Shown here piece after piece: positions 55,136-63,743 of a DNA stretch of 64,000 bases (the first letter of the stretch is position 1; the number at the start of each line of letters is the position of its first letter). Both the position numbers and the translations under genes were made by a program. Below the pieces are notes generated by a model, which saw nothing but the letters and a program-made list of their open reading frames with translations, had not been told where the DNA came from and did no database searches. The DNA is from Parahoeflea alexandrii (GTDB lineage: Bacteria; Pseudomonadota; Alphaproteobacteria; Rhizobiales; Rhizobiaceae). The stretch lies in contig NZ_JAPWHB010000008.1 of assembly GCF_027214025.1 (NCBI RefSeq), positions 124,001 through 188,000 on the forward strand. Reading direction: 5' to 3'.

Positions 55136-56752
55136 CTACTTGGCCGAGGCGGCGATTGCGTTGACGGACCGCAGCGCCAGTGCGGCGATCGTCAGCGTCG
55201 GGTTCGCCGTCGCTGAGGTCGGAAAGGTGCCTGATCCAAGCAGGAACAGGTTCGGATGGTCGAAACTGCGCTGGTCGGAATCGACGACGGCACTCGAAGC
55301 GTCGGCGCCCATCCTGACTGTGCCGATGATATGGCCTGCCCCCTGGATGTCGGGAGAGTGCCGGACGTTCTTTGCGCCCAAGGCCTGGAAGACCTCGTCA
55401 TGGGCTTTTTCGGCAGCCTCGAGACCCTTGCGGGTGTAGTCGTCGAAGTCGTAGTGGATCCGCGGCAGGGGAACGCCGTTGGCGTCTTTCTTTTCCGGGT
55501 CGAGAGTTACGCGGTTTTCGGCACTTGGCGACTGTTCCACCAGTGAGGCCAGCCGGATCTGCCGTGAGGCGGCGTCCTTGAGAGCCGCGTCCAGTTCCTC
55601 GCCGCGCAAACCCTGAGCGGCAAGATCCGCGGCGGTGCTGGTCGGTGCGCCTGTCGGCCAGCTGTGCCCGTCATTGCCGATCTCGATGCGGAATGCGCCG
55701 CGTTCCCTGCGGAAATCGCCATCGCGGAGATTTTCAATTCCCGAGGTCGAGAGCGGGCCACGATATGGAAACACGGGCTCGGCCGCTTCGGCCCAACTGA
55801 GCCGCGTGGGGTGATCCATGAGGTTGCGCCCAACCTGATCGGAGCTGTTGGCAACGCCGTTGGGGGCATTTTCCTGGGCCGAGTTCAGTAACAGCCGGGG
55901 CGTTTCAACAGCATGTGCGGCGACGATCACGATCTTGCCGGAAGCAGTTCCGGTGCTGCCATCGGCGCGCCGGAAATCGACGGATGCGATCTTTCCGTCA
56001 TTGCCGACATTCAGCCGGGTAGCGGTGGTTTCCGAATGAATCTGGGCGCCGGCGTTTTCGGCCTGGGCGACATGAACCGTTGCGTCGTACTTGGCCTGGA
56101 TCGGGCATATCGGGATGCAGGAATTGTTGCCGCAACATTCAGGCCGGTCCTCGCGGTAGACCGAGTTGCGCCCCTGGGGCGTGGACCGCACATGGTAGCG
56201 TGTCCCCTCCAGTGCGGAGGCAAAGTGCTTGTCGAGATAGGTCATTGGAATGTTCGGCATCGGGAAGTCGCCGGATCGAGGTGAGCCGAGGTCTTCATCT
56301 GAGTTGCCGGCCACGCCGATCTCGTTCTCTGCGGCCAGATAGAACGGCTCAAGATCGTCGTAACCGATCGGCCAGTCCACTGCATGACCGTAGAGCGTTT
56401 TCATCTTGAAGTCTGAAGGAAGGTTGCGCAGGGTCGTCCCCAGCCAATGCCAGGTGGTTCCGCCCACGACCTTGATATAGGTTGACTTGAACAGCTCGGG
56501 CCCTTGCTGCTGGTAGAAGTCCTCGATCCGGTGAGTGAGGGGGTGCGGGGCTTCCGGATCGTTCGGATAGGGCGATTCGGGAACCTTGATCTTCGCGTTC
56601 CAGAACTTCTCCACAGCATCGTAGCGCTCGATGCGCTTTCCGGACTCGAGGAAGGCTACGCTCAGGCCCTTGGCCGCGAGTTTTGCGCCAGCAATGGCTC
56701 CCGCCACGCCGGTTCCGATAATCAATACGTCTGCAGTGATGTCATTGGCCAT
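55136..56752 (-). CDS. GMC-family oxidoreductase, sugar/alcohol dehydrogenase large subunit type
   Basis: FAD enzyme of 538 residues. N-terminal Rossmann motif VLIIGTGVAGAIAGAKLA (residues 9-26). A cysteine cluster ECCGNNSCIPICP at about residues 209-221 matches that of membrane-bound fructose, glucose and sorbitol dehydrogenases, where it holds an iron-sulfur centre. The catalytic histidine block GAGHIIGTVRMG is present. The upstream minus-strand gene encodes the small TAT subunit of such complexes. The usual cytochrome c subunit is not adjacent. Substrate unknown. Confidence 0.88.
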   Translation of the reverse strand: MANDITADVLIIGTGVAGAIAGAKLAAKGLSVAFLESGKRIERYDAVEKFWNAKIKVPESPYPNDPEAPHPLTHRIEDFYQQQGPELFKSTYIKVVGGTTWHWLGTTLRNLPSDFKMKTLYGHAVDWPIGYDDLEPFYLAAENEIGVAGNSDEDLGSPRSGDFPMPNIPMTYLDKHFASALEGTRYHVRSTPQGRNSVYREDRPECCGNNSCIPICPIQAKYDATVHVAQAENAGAQIHSETTATRLNVGNDGKIASVDFRRADGSTGTASGKIVIVAAHAVETPRLLLNSAQENAPNGVANSSDQVGRNLMDHPTRLSWAEAAEPVFPYRGPLSTSGIENLRDGDFRRERGAFRIEIGNDGHSWPTGAPTSTAADLAAQGLRGEELDAALKDAASRQIRLASLVEQSPSAENRVTLDPEKKDANGVPLPRIHYDFDDYTRKGLEAAEKAHDEVFQALGAKNVRHSPDIQGAGHIIGTVRMGADASSAVVDSDQRSFDHPNLFLLGSGTFPTSATANPTLTIAALALRSVNAIAASAK

Positions 56753-56800
56753 AAAACTGGCTCCCGGTGGTCAAAATAACTTGCGGTGAAGATGTGTTGG

Positions 56801-57244
56801 TCAACCCGCCGGAGGTTCGGCCCAGTAACCCATCTCTCCGCCGCAGTAGCCCATCGGCTTGGTGAAACTCATCGCCTGCCACATCAGTGCATCCGTGTAG
56901 GTCAGGACTTCGCCGCTGTCGGGGTCGGGTGAGACACCGCTGTACCAGGCCGCCACTACCGCGTTGGCAAGCTCCTGATTGTCAGCTCCATCCGCAAGTG
57001 CGGAGAGCTCGTCCGCCTTGCCGGTTGCCTTGAAGGCTTCAAGCATGGCGGTTGCGATGTCACTGGAAAGGTCGTCGTGTCGTGTCAATTGTTTTGAGAG
57101 GGCAAGAAAATTCTCGGGATCGAGTTCCGCAGCGGAAGCGCTGCCGGGCCATTGCGCAAAGGCGGCCAGGGCGACGGCGGACCCACCGAGGAGAACATGG
57201 CGCCGGGTTGACGAAAACTGGCTGGGAATCGTGTCTCGGGGCAT
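56801..57244 (-). CDS. TAT-exported small subunit of a sugar dehydrogenase complex
   Basis: 147 residues from the ATG at 57244 (AAGGAG upstream). A twin-arginine signal (TRRHVLLGGSAVALAAFA) lies at residues 13-33, followed by a helical domain with FLALSKQLTRHDDLSSDIA and the C-terminal YTDALMWQAMSFTKPMGYCGGEMGYWAEPP typical of the small subunit family. Such subunits carry the flavoprotein partner across the membrane folded. It precedes the GMC gene by 48 bases, so the two are one unit. Confidence 0.85.
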   Translation of the reverse strand: MPRDTIPSQFSSTRRHVLLGGSAVALAAFAQWPGSASAAELDPENFLALSKQLTRHDDLSSDIATAMLEAFKATGKADELSALADGADNQELANAVVAAWYSGVSPDPDSGEVLTYTDALMWQAMSFTKPMGYCGGEMGYWAEPPAG

Positions 57245-57474
57245 GTTTTCTCCTTGCGTTTTCAGTTTGCCAACGCACGGAGACCTGAATGGTTCCCAAT
57301 CAGGCGGGAAGTCTCCGAAAGATTCTATTCGGGGCCTTGGGCCCCCGCTGTTTCGCTGTCGATTGACATTGTGCGCCGGGATCCCTATCTGGGCGTCTTC
57401 GGGTCTGGAGCCCCGGCCGTCCGCAGGCGTGAGCCATGGTGAAGTCTCCAGCTTTCGAGCAGTCACCTTTCTTG

Positions 57475-57526
57475 ATGACATGCCAGACGGTGGAATGCGG
57501 ACACCCCCAACTGTAAGGCATGTCAT
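57475..57526. promoter_or_regulatory. Ten-base perfect inverted repeat before the Glyoxalase_8-type gene
   Basis: ATGACATGCC at 57475-57484 and its exact complement GGCATGTCAT at 57517-57526, separated by 32 bases. The second arm ends 4 bases before the ribosome site (AGGAG) of the gene at 57542. It could be a looped operator or fold in the mRNA and hide the ribosome site. Confidence 0.5.
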
Positions 57527-57541
57527 GACAGGAGAACTGCC

Positions 57542-57988
57542 ATGCGTGATTCCACGCCACTGCCAAATCTTGGTACATTGAAGGATCAGGCGCGCCGCCT
57601 GAGAACACGCCTTGAAGCCAATGGAGACACCATTGGTCATTCCAAGGCACTGGAGCTGATCGCCGCACAATACGGGTTCAACGACTGGAACACGCTGCAT
57701 GCGGCGCTGGGCAACCGCCCCGGGCCGGAAAGTCTTGTTCCGGGCGCCCGGGTCACCGGCGCCTATCTCGGGCAGCCATTTTCAGCGCGCGTGGTCGGCA
57801 TTCAGGCGATCACCTCGGCTCCGGGAAATTTCCGGGTGTCGCTGGATCTGGATGAAGCCGTCGACGTGGTCACATTCGACAGCTTCTCGGCTTTCCGGAA
57901 GCGGGTCAACGGCGTCATCGGCAAGGATGGCGTCAGCCATGCCCGCACATCCAACGGCCGTCCGCAGCTGGAACTGTCCTGGTCCTGA
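57542..57988 (+). CDS. Glyoxalase-related protein domain (Glyoxalase_8-like)
   Basis: 148 residues. The N-terminal 55 residues (LKDQARRLRTRLEANGD, then HSKALELIAAQYGFNDWNTLHAAL) match the short helical domain found in glyoxalase-related proteins and in some toxin or plasmid-linked small proteins. The C-terminal part is a beta-rich domain of unknown function. ATG at 57542 follows a good ribosome site and the inverted repeat. Function is unknown; the domain alone does not imply glyoxalase activity. Confidence 0.72.
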   Translation: MRDSTPLPNLGTLKDQARRLRTRLEANGDTIGHSKALELIAAQYGFNDWNTLHAALGNRPGPESLVPGARVTGAYLGQPFSARVVGIQAITSAPGNFRVSLDLDEAVDVVTFDSFSAFRKRVNGVIGKDGVSHARTSNGRPQLELSWS

Positions 57989-57995
57989 CCGGGGG

Positions 57996-58985
57996 TTAAC
58001 CCGCAATGTCGACAACGCCACAATCGCCTGCTTGCGATCCAAACGCGAGCAGGCGGCCTGGCCGGTTCCAGGCCATGGCCGTGACCGGCCCCTTGCCGGG
58101 CCGACGCAGCAGGGCTTCCTTGCTGTCGGCAATGCGGACGGCAAGCACCATGCCGTCGCCGAACCCGATGGCGACAAGATCTTCCGCCGGGTGGCATGCA
58201 ACGCATGTCACCATGGTGTCGGCGCGCTGGCCGAGTTCCAGCGGGGCCTTGCCCATCGGTCCGTCCTTGCCGGAGAAAGGCCAGACGATCGCCGAGGATG
58301 CTCCCGACGAGGCGAGCCATTTGCCCTTGTTCGACCAGGACAGGGACTTGATCTTGGCCGGATAGCCGGTCATGCGCATGTGACGCTGTTCACCGCCGGG
58401 CTTGCCGTCGAGTTTCCATCCATGCAGCGCGTTTTCCTGCATGGCGGTGACCAGAAACCGCCCGTCGGGGCTGAAAGTCACCTGGTTGTGGGCGCCCTTC
58501 CACTCGAAATCGAGAGCCGGGGCGCTGCCCTGGACGAAGACGAGCGAGACGCCGTTGTAGCGCGCCATTGCCAGGCGCAGCCCCTTGGGCGCAAAGGCAA
58601 GCCCCTCGATGGTGCGGGCTTCCTCGAAGCTCCGCTCAGTTCCGTCAGAAAGAAGCACCGTTGCCGTCCGCCCGTCGGCAAAGGCCACCGCGCCCTGTGG
58701 TCCCGCGGCCACGGCACTCACCCATTTGCGGGCCGGCGCGCGAAGTGTGGTCTCTGTTCCATCGGCATCGAGCCGCATAACCTTGCCGTCCTCGCCGCCG
58801 GTCACCAGGCTCTTGCCGTCCCAGCTGACCGCAGTGGCAAGCAGACCGTCGTGCAGGTCGTGGTGTTGGGTTCCATGGTCGAGACGGACCACCTGTCCTG
58901 AGGCCAGCGCAAAAACCGGAACATCGTCCAGAAACGCAGCGGCAAGGCAATGGTCGTCGAGATCTATCGGCGCGACAGTCGGCAT
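57996..58985 (-). CDS. WD40-repeat protein paired with a CobW GTPase
   Basis: 329-residue beta-propeller protein with about seven WD40-like repeats (e.g. ATAVSWDGKSLVTGGEDGKVMRLD, LSWSNKGKWLASSGASSAIVWPF). No signal peptide, so cytoplasmic. It follows the CobW GTPase gene by 13 bases in the same direction. WD40 proteins next to CobW genes recur in Rhizobiales, suggesting a scaffold or target for metal delivery, but no biochemical role is established. Confidence 0.85.
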   Translation of the reverse strand: MPTVAPIDLDDHCLAAAFLDDVPVFALASGQVVRLDHGTQHHDLHDGLLATAVSWDGKSLVTGGEDGKVMRLDADGTETTLRAPARKWVSAVAAGPQGAVAFADGRTATVLLSDGTERSFEEARTIEGLAFAPKGLRLAMARYNGVSLVFVQGSAPALDFEWKGAHNQVTFSPDGRFLVTAMQENALHGWKLDGKPGGEQRHMRMTGYPAKIKSLSWSNKGKWLASSGASSAIVWPFSGKDGPMGKAPLELGQRADTMVTCVACHPAEDLVAIGFGDGMVLAVRIADSKEALLRRPGKGPVTAMAWNRPGRLLAFGSQAGDCGVVDIAG

Positions 58986-58998
58986 GACAGGGCGTCCC

Positions 58999-60087
58999 TC
59001 AGGCTTGGCAGGCGAGGAAGGTTCGCTCGAGCTTCTCGCGATCAAGATCCCGGCCGATGAAGACGATGCGGCTTTCGCGCTTTTCGCCCTCCTTCCATGG
59101 CCGCTGATGGTCACCCTCGACAATCATGTGCACGCCCTGGATGACATAGCGGTCATCGTCTCCTTCGAACGCGATGATTCCCTTGAGCCTGAGAATGTTG
59201 GGGCCTTCCAGCTGGGTGATCTTTTCGATCCAGGGAAAAAACCGCTGCGGATTGACAGGTCCTGCGCGCAACGAAACCGACTGGATCGTCAGATCGTGGA
59301 TGTCGGAGGGAGCCGCGTGGTCATGGTGATCATGGCCGTGACCGTGATGGTCATGGGCATGATCGTGATGATGATGGTCGTGATCGCAATCCGGGCCGCA
59401 GGCATGGTCGGGGTGGTCATGATCGAGGAAATGCGGATCGTTCTCAAGCGCGCGGCTGAGGTCGAACGCCCCCCGGTCAAGCACGGCGTCAAGCGCTACC
59501 GCGGCTCGTTCGGTGCGGTGAATCCGGGCCGATGGATTGATTGCCCGCACGGTGCGTTCCACCGCCTCGAGCTCTTCGGGGCTCACCAGATCGGTCTTGT
59601 TCAGGATCACAACGTCGGCAAAGGCGATCTGGTCCTCGGCTTCGCGGCTGTCCTTGAGTCTTGCCGGCAGATGCCTTGCGTCCACGAGCGCGACGACGGC
59701 ATCGAGCCGGGTCTTGGCGCGGACATCATCATCCATGAAGAAAGTCTGGGCGACAGGCACCGGGTCGGCCAATCCGGTTGTCTCGACGATGATGGCGTCA
59801 AACCGGCCGGGGCGGCGCATCAGCCCTTCGACGACGCGGATCAGGTCGCCGCGCACGGTGCAGCAGACGCAGCCATTGTTCATCTCGTAGATTTCCTCGT
59901 CGGATTCGACGATCAGGTCATTGTCGATGCCGATTTCGCCGAATTCGTTGACGATCACCGCGTAGCGCTTGCCATGGGGTTCGGAAAGGATGCGGTTGAG
60001 CAGGGTGGTCTTTCCGGCACCGAGATAGCCGGTCAGGACGGTCACGGGGATGGGGGCCACGGGGCTGGATACTGGCGCTTCGCTCAT
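58999..60087 (-). CDS. CobW/ZNG1-family metallochaperone GTPase
   Basis: 362-residue G3E GTPase that delivers zinc or a related metal. Walker A GYLGAGKT at residues 20-27, the metal-binding GCVCCT at 72-77 with C73, C75 and C76, and NKTD for guanine binding. A very histidine/aspartate-rich loop lies between the GTPase and the C-terminal CobW domain (about residues 220-262) and would hold several metal ions. No zinc uptake or Zur gene is adjacent. It precedes the WD40 gene on the same strand. Confidence 0.9.
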   Translation of the reverse strand: MSEAPVSSPVAPIPVTVLTGYLGAGKTTLLNRILSEPHGKRYAVIVNEFGEIGIDNDLIVESDEEIYEMNNGCVCCTVRGDLIRVVEGLMRRPGRFDAIIVETTGLADPVPVAQTFFMDDDVRAKTRLDAVVALVDARHLPARLKDSREAEDQIAFADVVILNKTDLVSPEELEAVERTVRAINPSARIHRTERAAVALDAVLDRGAFDLSRALENDPHFLDHDHPDHACGPDCDHDHHHHDHAHDHHGHGHDHHDHAAPSDIHDLTIQSVSLRAGPVNPQRFFPWIEKITQLEGPNILRLKGIIAFEGDDDRYVIQGVHMIVEGDHQRPWKEGEKRESRIVFIGRDLDREKLERTFLACQA

Positions 60088-60150
60088 CGGATCTCTCAGT
60101 CAGGAAGGAGTGTTGGACCCCATATAGGCGTTTCGCACGGCTTATGCCAC

Positions 60151-61116
60151 TCACAAGGACATGATGTGCCGGGCCAGAGCCTCTCCGGATTGATGTGCCG
60201 CCTCGGCGCGGCCGTCGATGCACCAGTCTCCACAGGCAAACAAGGTGTTCTCGGGGTTGCCGAGAAAGGGCTGATCCAACGGCGTTTCCACCAGGGCATA
60301 GAGCCAGCGATGAACCGCGAAGTGCGCCGGATCGGGCAGGCTTCCGCCAAGTCTGGTCTGCTCGCGCATGGCGTTGATCATTGCGGACTTAACTGCTTCG
60401 TGTTCGCCTTCCACATGTTCACGGCTCCATTGCGGTGCTGCATGAAGGATAAAGGTTTCGCCGGTTCTTGCGGGTTTTGAGCTGTTGCGCGCAATCAGCG
60501 ACAGCACGTCGGCTTGCTGGCCGCGGATCAGGTCCGGAATTCCCGCCAGACGGGTGTCGAATGCCAGCATGGCGGACCAGCAAGGGGCCATGGCGACCTT
60601 TTTCAATCGCACGAAAGCGGGATCAAGCGGAGTGAGCAGTTCCAGGGCCTGCGGCGCGGGGATCGCCGCGACAAGTCTCGACGTCAAATAGTCCGGCCCG
60701 GGTTCCGAGCGGTAATCGGTGTGGACCAGGAACTTTTGGCCCTGCTTCACAATCCCGGTCACCCTGGTGTCGTATTGAATGCCGAGATCACGGGCCATGG
60801 CCTGGCCAATTTCGGACATTCCTGGCTTGCCTACCCACCAGGGCCGGGCGCTGTCCTTCCCATCCGGGTTCCAGGGAGCCAGTTTTCCGTTTTGCGAAAG
60901 ATCGTTGAGCAATGCCGTGAATCCAGCGGTGCGGCTGGTCAGGTACTGAGCCCCGTGATCGAAACCGCCGAAATCGCTGCGGCGGGTTGAGAGGCGGCCG
61001 CCCGGAGACTTGGATTTTTCGAGGAGCAGGACCTTGTTGCCCAGGGTGGAAAGCTCCCGTGCCAGCGTCAGTCCCGCCAAGCCGGCGCCAATCACAAGGA
61101 TGTCGGTTTCGATCAT
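60151..61116 (-). CDS. FAD-dependent amine-oxidase-like / renalase-like protein
   Basis: 321-residue flavoprotein with an N-terminal Rossmann motif DILVIGAGLAGLTLARELS (residues 5-23), the GGRLSTRR segment and a C-terminal FAD block LFACGDWCIDGRAEAAHQSG. This is the renalase-like NAD(P)/FAD oxidoreductase group. ATG at 61116. Substrate unknown; stands alone. Confidence 0.83.
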   Translation of the reverse strand: MIETDILVIGAGLAGLTLARELSTLGNKVLLLEKSKSPGGRLSTRRSDFGGFDHGAQYLTSRTAGFTALLNDLSQNGKLAPWNPDGKDSARPWWVGKPGMSEIGQAMARDLGIQYDTRVTGIVKQGQKFLVHTDYRSEPGPDYLTSRLVAAIPAPQALELLTPLDPAFVRLKKVAMAPCWSAMLAFDTRLAGIPDLIRGQQADVLSLIARNSSKPARTGETFILHAAPQWSREHVEGEHEAVKSAMINAMREQTRLGGSLPDPAHFAVHRWLYALVETPLDQPFLGNPENTLFACGDWCIDGRAEAAHQSGEALARHIMSL

Positions 61117-61238
61117 GCTCAATGCTCCGTACTTTCCGAGCCGTAAAGCGGCGTTATCCGGCAACCAGAGAGCGCCTGCGCAATTCAAACCATGGGCGAG
61201 GCCGTCTCGGCAATCGAACAGCCTGCACCTCAGCAGCC

Positions 61239-62006
61239 TTAGTTGAACTCGTCAACGTCGAACGCGGCCATGTCGGCGAGCAATTCCGCCAGCCCGTTCA
61301 CTGCATGCGCAAGCAATGCCTCACCTTTCTGCGCGGTTGCCCTGCTGGCCTTGCCTGCCGCGCCTTGCGGATTGAGATCGGACATCTTCCACCCGAACGC
61401 GTGCGGGCCATAGGCGCGCAAATGCTTGAAACGTCTGGCGTAGTCCGCCTGACGGGATGGGAAATCCTGAACAGCGTCGAGGCGCACGATATCAGGGCGG
61501 ATGGCCAGCATCACCGAGGTCTCGATGTCGCCGGCATGGATGTCGTAGGCCTTGTCTTCGGGGGCGACGATGTGGGCCGGAATGCCAAACCGGGTCCAGC
61601 TTGTCGCGACCACCAGCATGTTGAACCGGACCCGCGCCTCGGTGGCGACAATGGTCAGCAGCGGGGAGTTGCCGCCATGCGCATTGAGCAGCATCAGCCG
61701 CCGAACGCCGCGCGCAGCGCAGTCCCCGGCAATACCGGTCCAGCGGTTGACCGCTTCATCAAAGCCAAGCGTTCGCGTACCTGACACATCCATGTGCTCG
61801 ATAGAATAGCCGATTGATTCGACCGGCAGGAGTTCGGGCTTGATTGCGGCGGGGGCTGCGTCGCAAAGCCGCTCGGCCACCTGTTGAGCAATCATTGAAT
61901 CGGTCTCGAACGGCAGGTGCGGACCATGCTGCTCATGAGCACCCAGAGGGAGTATCGCAATCGGTACGGGTTGTGGGGGCATAGGGTGGTTATTCCGATC
62001 AGGCAT
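61239..62006 (-). CDS. Creatininase-family amidohydrolase
   Basis: About 255 residues. Metal-binding blocks are intact: PLGAHEQHGPHLPFETD near the N-terminus, NAHGGN in the middle and DIHAGDIETSVM later. The family includes creatinine amidohydrolase and enzymes acting on cyclic amides or on a mycofactocin precursor. The start is uncertain because no ribosome site precedes the tandem ATG codons at 62006-62009. Substrate unknown. Confidence 0.8.
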   Translation of the reverse strand: MPDRNNHPMPPQPVPIAILPLGAHEQHGPHLPFETDSMIAQQVAERLCDAAPAAIKPELLPVESIGYSIEHMDVSGTRTLGFDEAVNRWTGIAGDCAARGVRRLMLLNAHGGNSPLLTIVATEARVRFNMLVVATSWTRFGIPAHIVAPEDKAYDIHAGDIETSVMLAIRPDIVRLDAVQDFPSRQADYARRFKHLRAYGPHAFGWKMSDLNPQGAAGKASRATAQKGEALLAHAVNGLAELLADMAAFDVDEFN

Positions 62007-62061
62007 CATTAGTGTCTGAACCGTAGGGTGATGGAAACAAGGCCGCAAGAAGGAGCTGTCC

Positions 62062-62634
62062 ATGTCCGCCAAAAAGAAGAACAGGAGCCAGAAGCCGAAA
62101 AAGGGCGACCACGCCGAAGCGCTGTCGATGATCACCCAGGTGGCGCGCAATGCACGGACCGCGCTATCCCGTCACCTGCTGGATCTGGGGCTCTATGCCG
62201 GACAGGATGGCGTCATGCTGGCGCTCGATGCCAGGGACGGCCAGACTCCAGGCGCCATCGCCGTTTCGCTCGGAGTGAAGGCGCCGACAATCACCAAGAC
62301 CATAGGCCGCCTTGCCGCTCAGGGCTTTCTGCGGCGTGAAGGCTCGCCCGACGACGGCCGGATGATGCTGGTGTTTCTGACCGAAGCGGGGTGGGATCAG
62401 ATCAAGTCAATTAGGAAATCCCAGCGAAAGACCGAGAAGGCGGCCTTCGCCGGCCTCAAGAAGAAGGAAGTTGCGGAACTTCTCAGGCTTCTTACGGCTG
62501 TGGATGCGAATATCTCGGATACGCTGCGACCGGCCGCCGTTTCGGCTTCCGACTCCGCCGAGGCCGCCGATGCAGAGGTGCCATTGACCGAAGAGCCGTC
62601 GGCTGACGGAAATGCAGGAGAGGACGCTGCCTGA
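62062..62634 (+). CDS. MarR-family transcriptional regulator
   Basis: 190 residues. Winged helix DNA-binding core at about residues 55-110 (GQTPGAIAVSLGVKAPTITKTIGRLAAQGFLRREGSPDDGRMMLV in part). The N-terminus is lysine-rich (KKKNRSQKPKKGD) and the C-terminal 35 residues are acidic and alanine-rich, an unusual tail for MarR proteins. Divergent from the creatininase-type gene by 55 bases, which it may control. Confidence 0.87.
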   Translation: MSAKKKNRSQKPKKGDHAEALSMITQVARNARTALSRHLLDLGLYAGQDGVMLALDARDGQTPGAIAVSLGVKAPTITKTIGRLAAQGFLRREGSPDDGRMMLVFLTEAGWDQIKSIRKSQRKTEKAAFAGLKKKEVAELLRLLTAVDANISDTLRPAAVSASDSAEAADAEVPLTEEPSADGNAGEDAA

Positions 62635-62644
62635 TTGCCAGTCC

Positions 62645-62654
62645 GGTTTAAACC
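62645..62654. promoter_or_regulatory. Candidate operator upstream of the LacI-type gene
   Basis: GGTTTAAACC, a perfect 10-base palindrome, lies 70 bases before the proposed start of the LacI-type gene in an AT-rich stretch that should hold its promoter. A second inverted repeat, CGGAGC-GGTGT-GCTCCG, is at 62681-62697 in the leader. Either could be an autoregulatory site. Confidence 0.3.
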
Positions 62655-62714
62655 TTTTAGATTTGTTTAATTGTTTGAATCGGAGCGGTGTGCTCCGTCA
62701 AGGGGAACCGGAAT

Positions 62715-63743
62715 TTGGCGCAGAAGATCAAGCTTTCAACGATTGCAGAGGCCCTTGGGCTTTCGACCGCGACCGTTTCTCTCGCATTGCGCGACAGTCC
62801 ACTGGTTGCGGATGTGACGCGAGACCGCATCAAGGAAAAGGCCATCGAGCTCGGTTATATCTACAACCGGCGCGCGGCCTCGCTCAGAACGTCGCGGTCG
62901 GGCATCATCGGGGTGGTCGTGCATGACATCATGAACCCGTTCTATGCCGAAATTCTCAAGGCCATCGAGACGGAACTCGATAGAAGCCGGCAGACCTTCA
63001 TTCTCTCCAACCACTATGATTCGGTCGACAAGCAGCGCAACTTCATCGAGACGCTGCTGCAGCTGGGCGGGGACGGCGTGATCATGTCGCCGGCGATCGG
63101 TACGCCAGCGTCCGATATCAGGCTGGCCGAGGACAACGGCATGCCGGCGATCCTGATTGCCCGCTCGGTGCCGGAAATTGATGTGCCCACCTTCCGCGGC
63201 GACGATGCTTACGGAACCGCGCTTGCGACCAATCATCTGATCAGCCTCGGGCACACCCGCATCGCCATGATCGGCGGTACGGATCACACCTCGACTGGCC
63301 GTGACCGCTATGCGGGATACGCCAATGCGTTGAAAAAGGCCGGCATCGAGGTGGATTCGCAACTGCGGATACCCGGGCCGCGAACCAAGCAGAGCGGCTT
63401 TGAAGCGGCGGTGAATTTTCTCGCCAATCCCTTGAAGCCGACTGCAGCGGTCTGCTGGAACGATCTGGTCGCCATCGGGTTGATGAACGGCATTGCACGT
63501 GCGGGGCTTGTGCCCGGAAAGGATATCTCTGTGACTGGTTATGACGATCTCGAGGAAGCGGCCATCGCCACGCCGGCGCTGACCACTGTCTGGAATGGAC
63601 AATCGGAAGTGGGCCGTTTTGCTGCGCGGGCTCTGCTCGACAAGCTCAACGGGTCAAGCGAGGCCGACGGACTTCACCTGATAAAACCGGAAATGCGGAT
63701 CCGGCAATCCACCTCGCCACTCAATCCAGGAGCAGGCCGATGA
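62715..63743 (+). CDS. LacI-family transcriptional regulator
   Basis: About 342 residues from the TTG at 62715, chosen because AAGGGGA lies eight bases upstream and the helix-turn-helix (LSTIAEALGLSTATVSLALRDS) begins at once; a GTG at 62688 would add nine residues inside a leader hairpin. Sensor domain follows. It overlaps a D-2-hydroxyacid dehydrogenase gene by four bases, so that enzyme is probably in its regulon. Confidence 0.88.
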   Translation: MAQKIKLSTIAEALGLSTATVSLALRDSPLVADVTRDRIKEKAIELGYIYNRRAASLRTSRSGIIGVVVHDIMNPFYAEILKAIETELDRSRQTFILSNHYDSVDKQRNFIETLLQLGGDGVIMSPAIGTPASDIRLAEDNGMPAILIARSVPEIDVPTFRGDDAYGTALATNHLISLGHTRIAMIGGTDHTSTGRDRYAGYANALKKAGIEVDSQLRIPGPRTKQSGFEAAVNFLANPLKPTAAVCWNDLVAIGLMNGIARAGLVPGKDISVTGYDDLEEAAIATPALTTVWNGQSEVGRFAARALLDKLNGSSEADGLHLIKPEMRIRQSTSPLNPGAGR

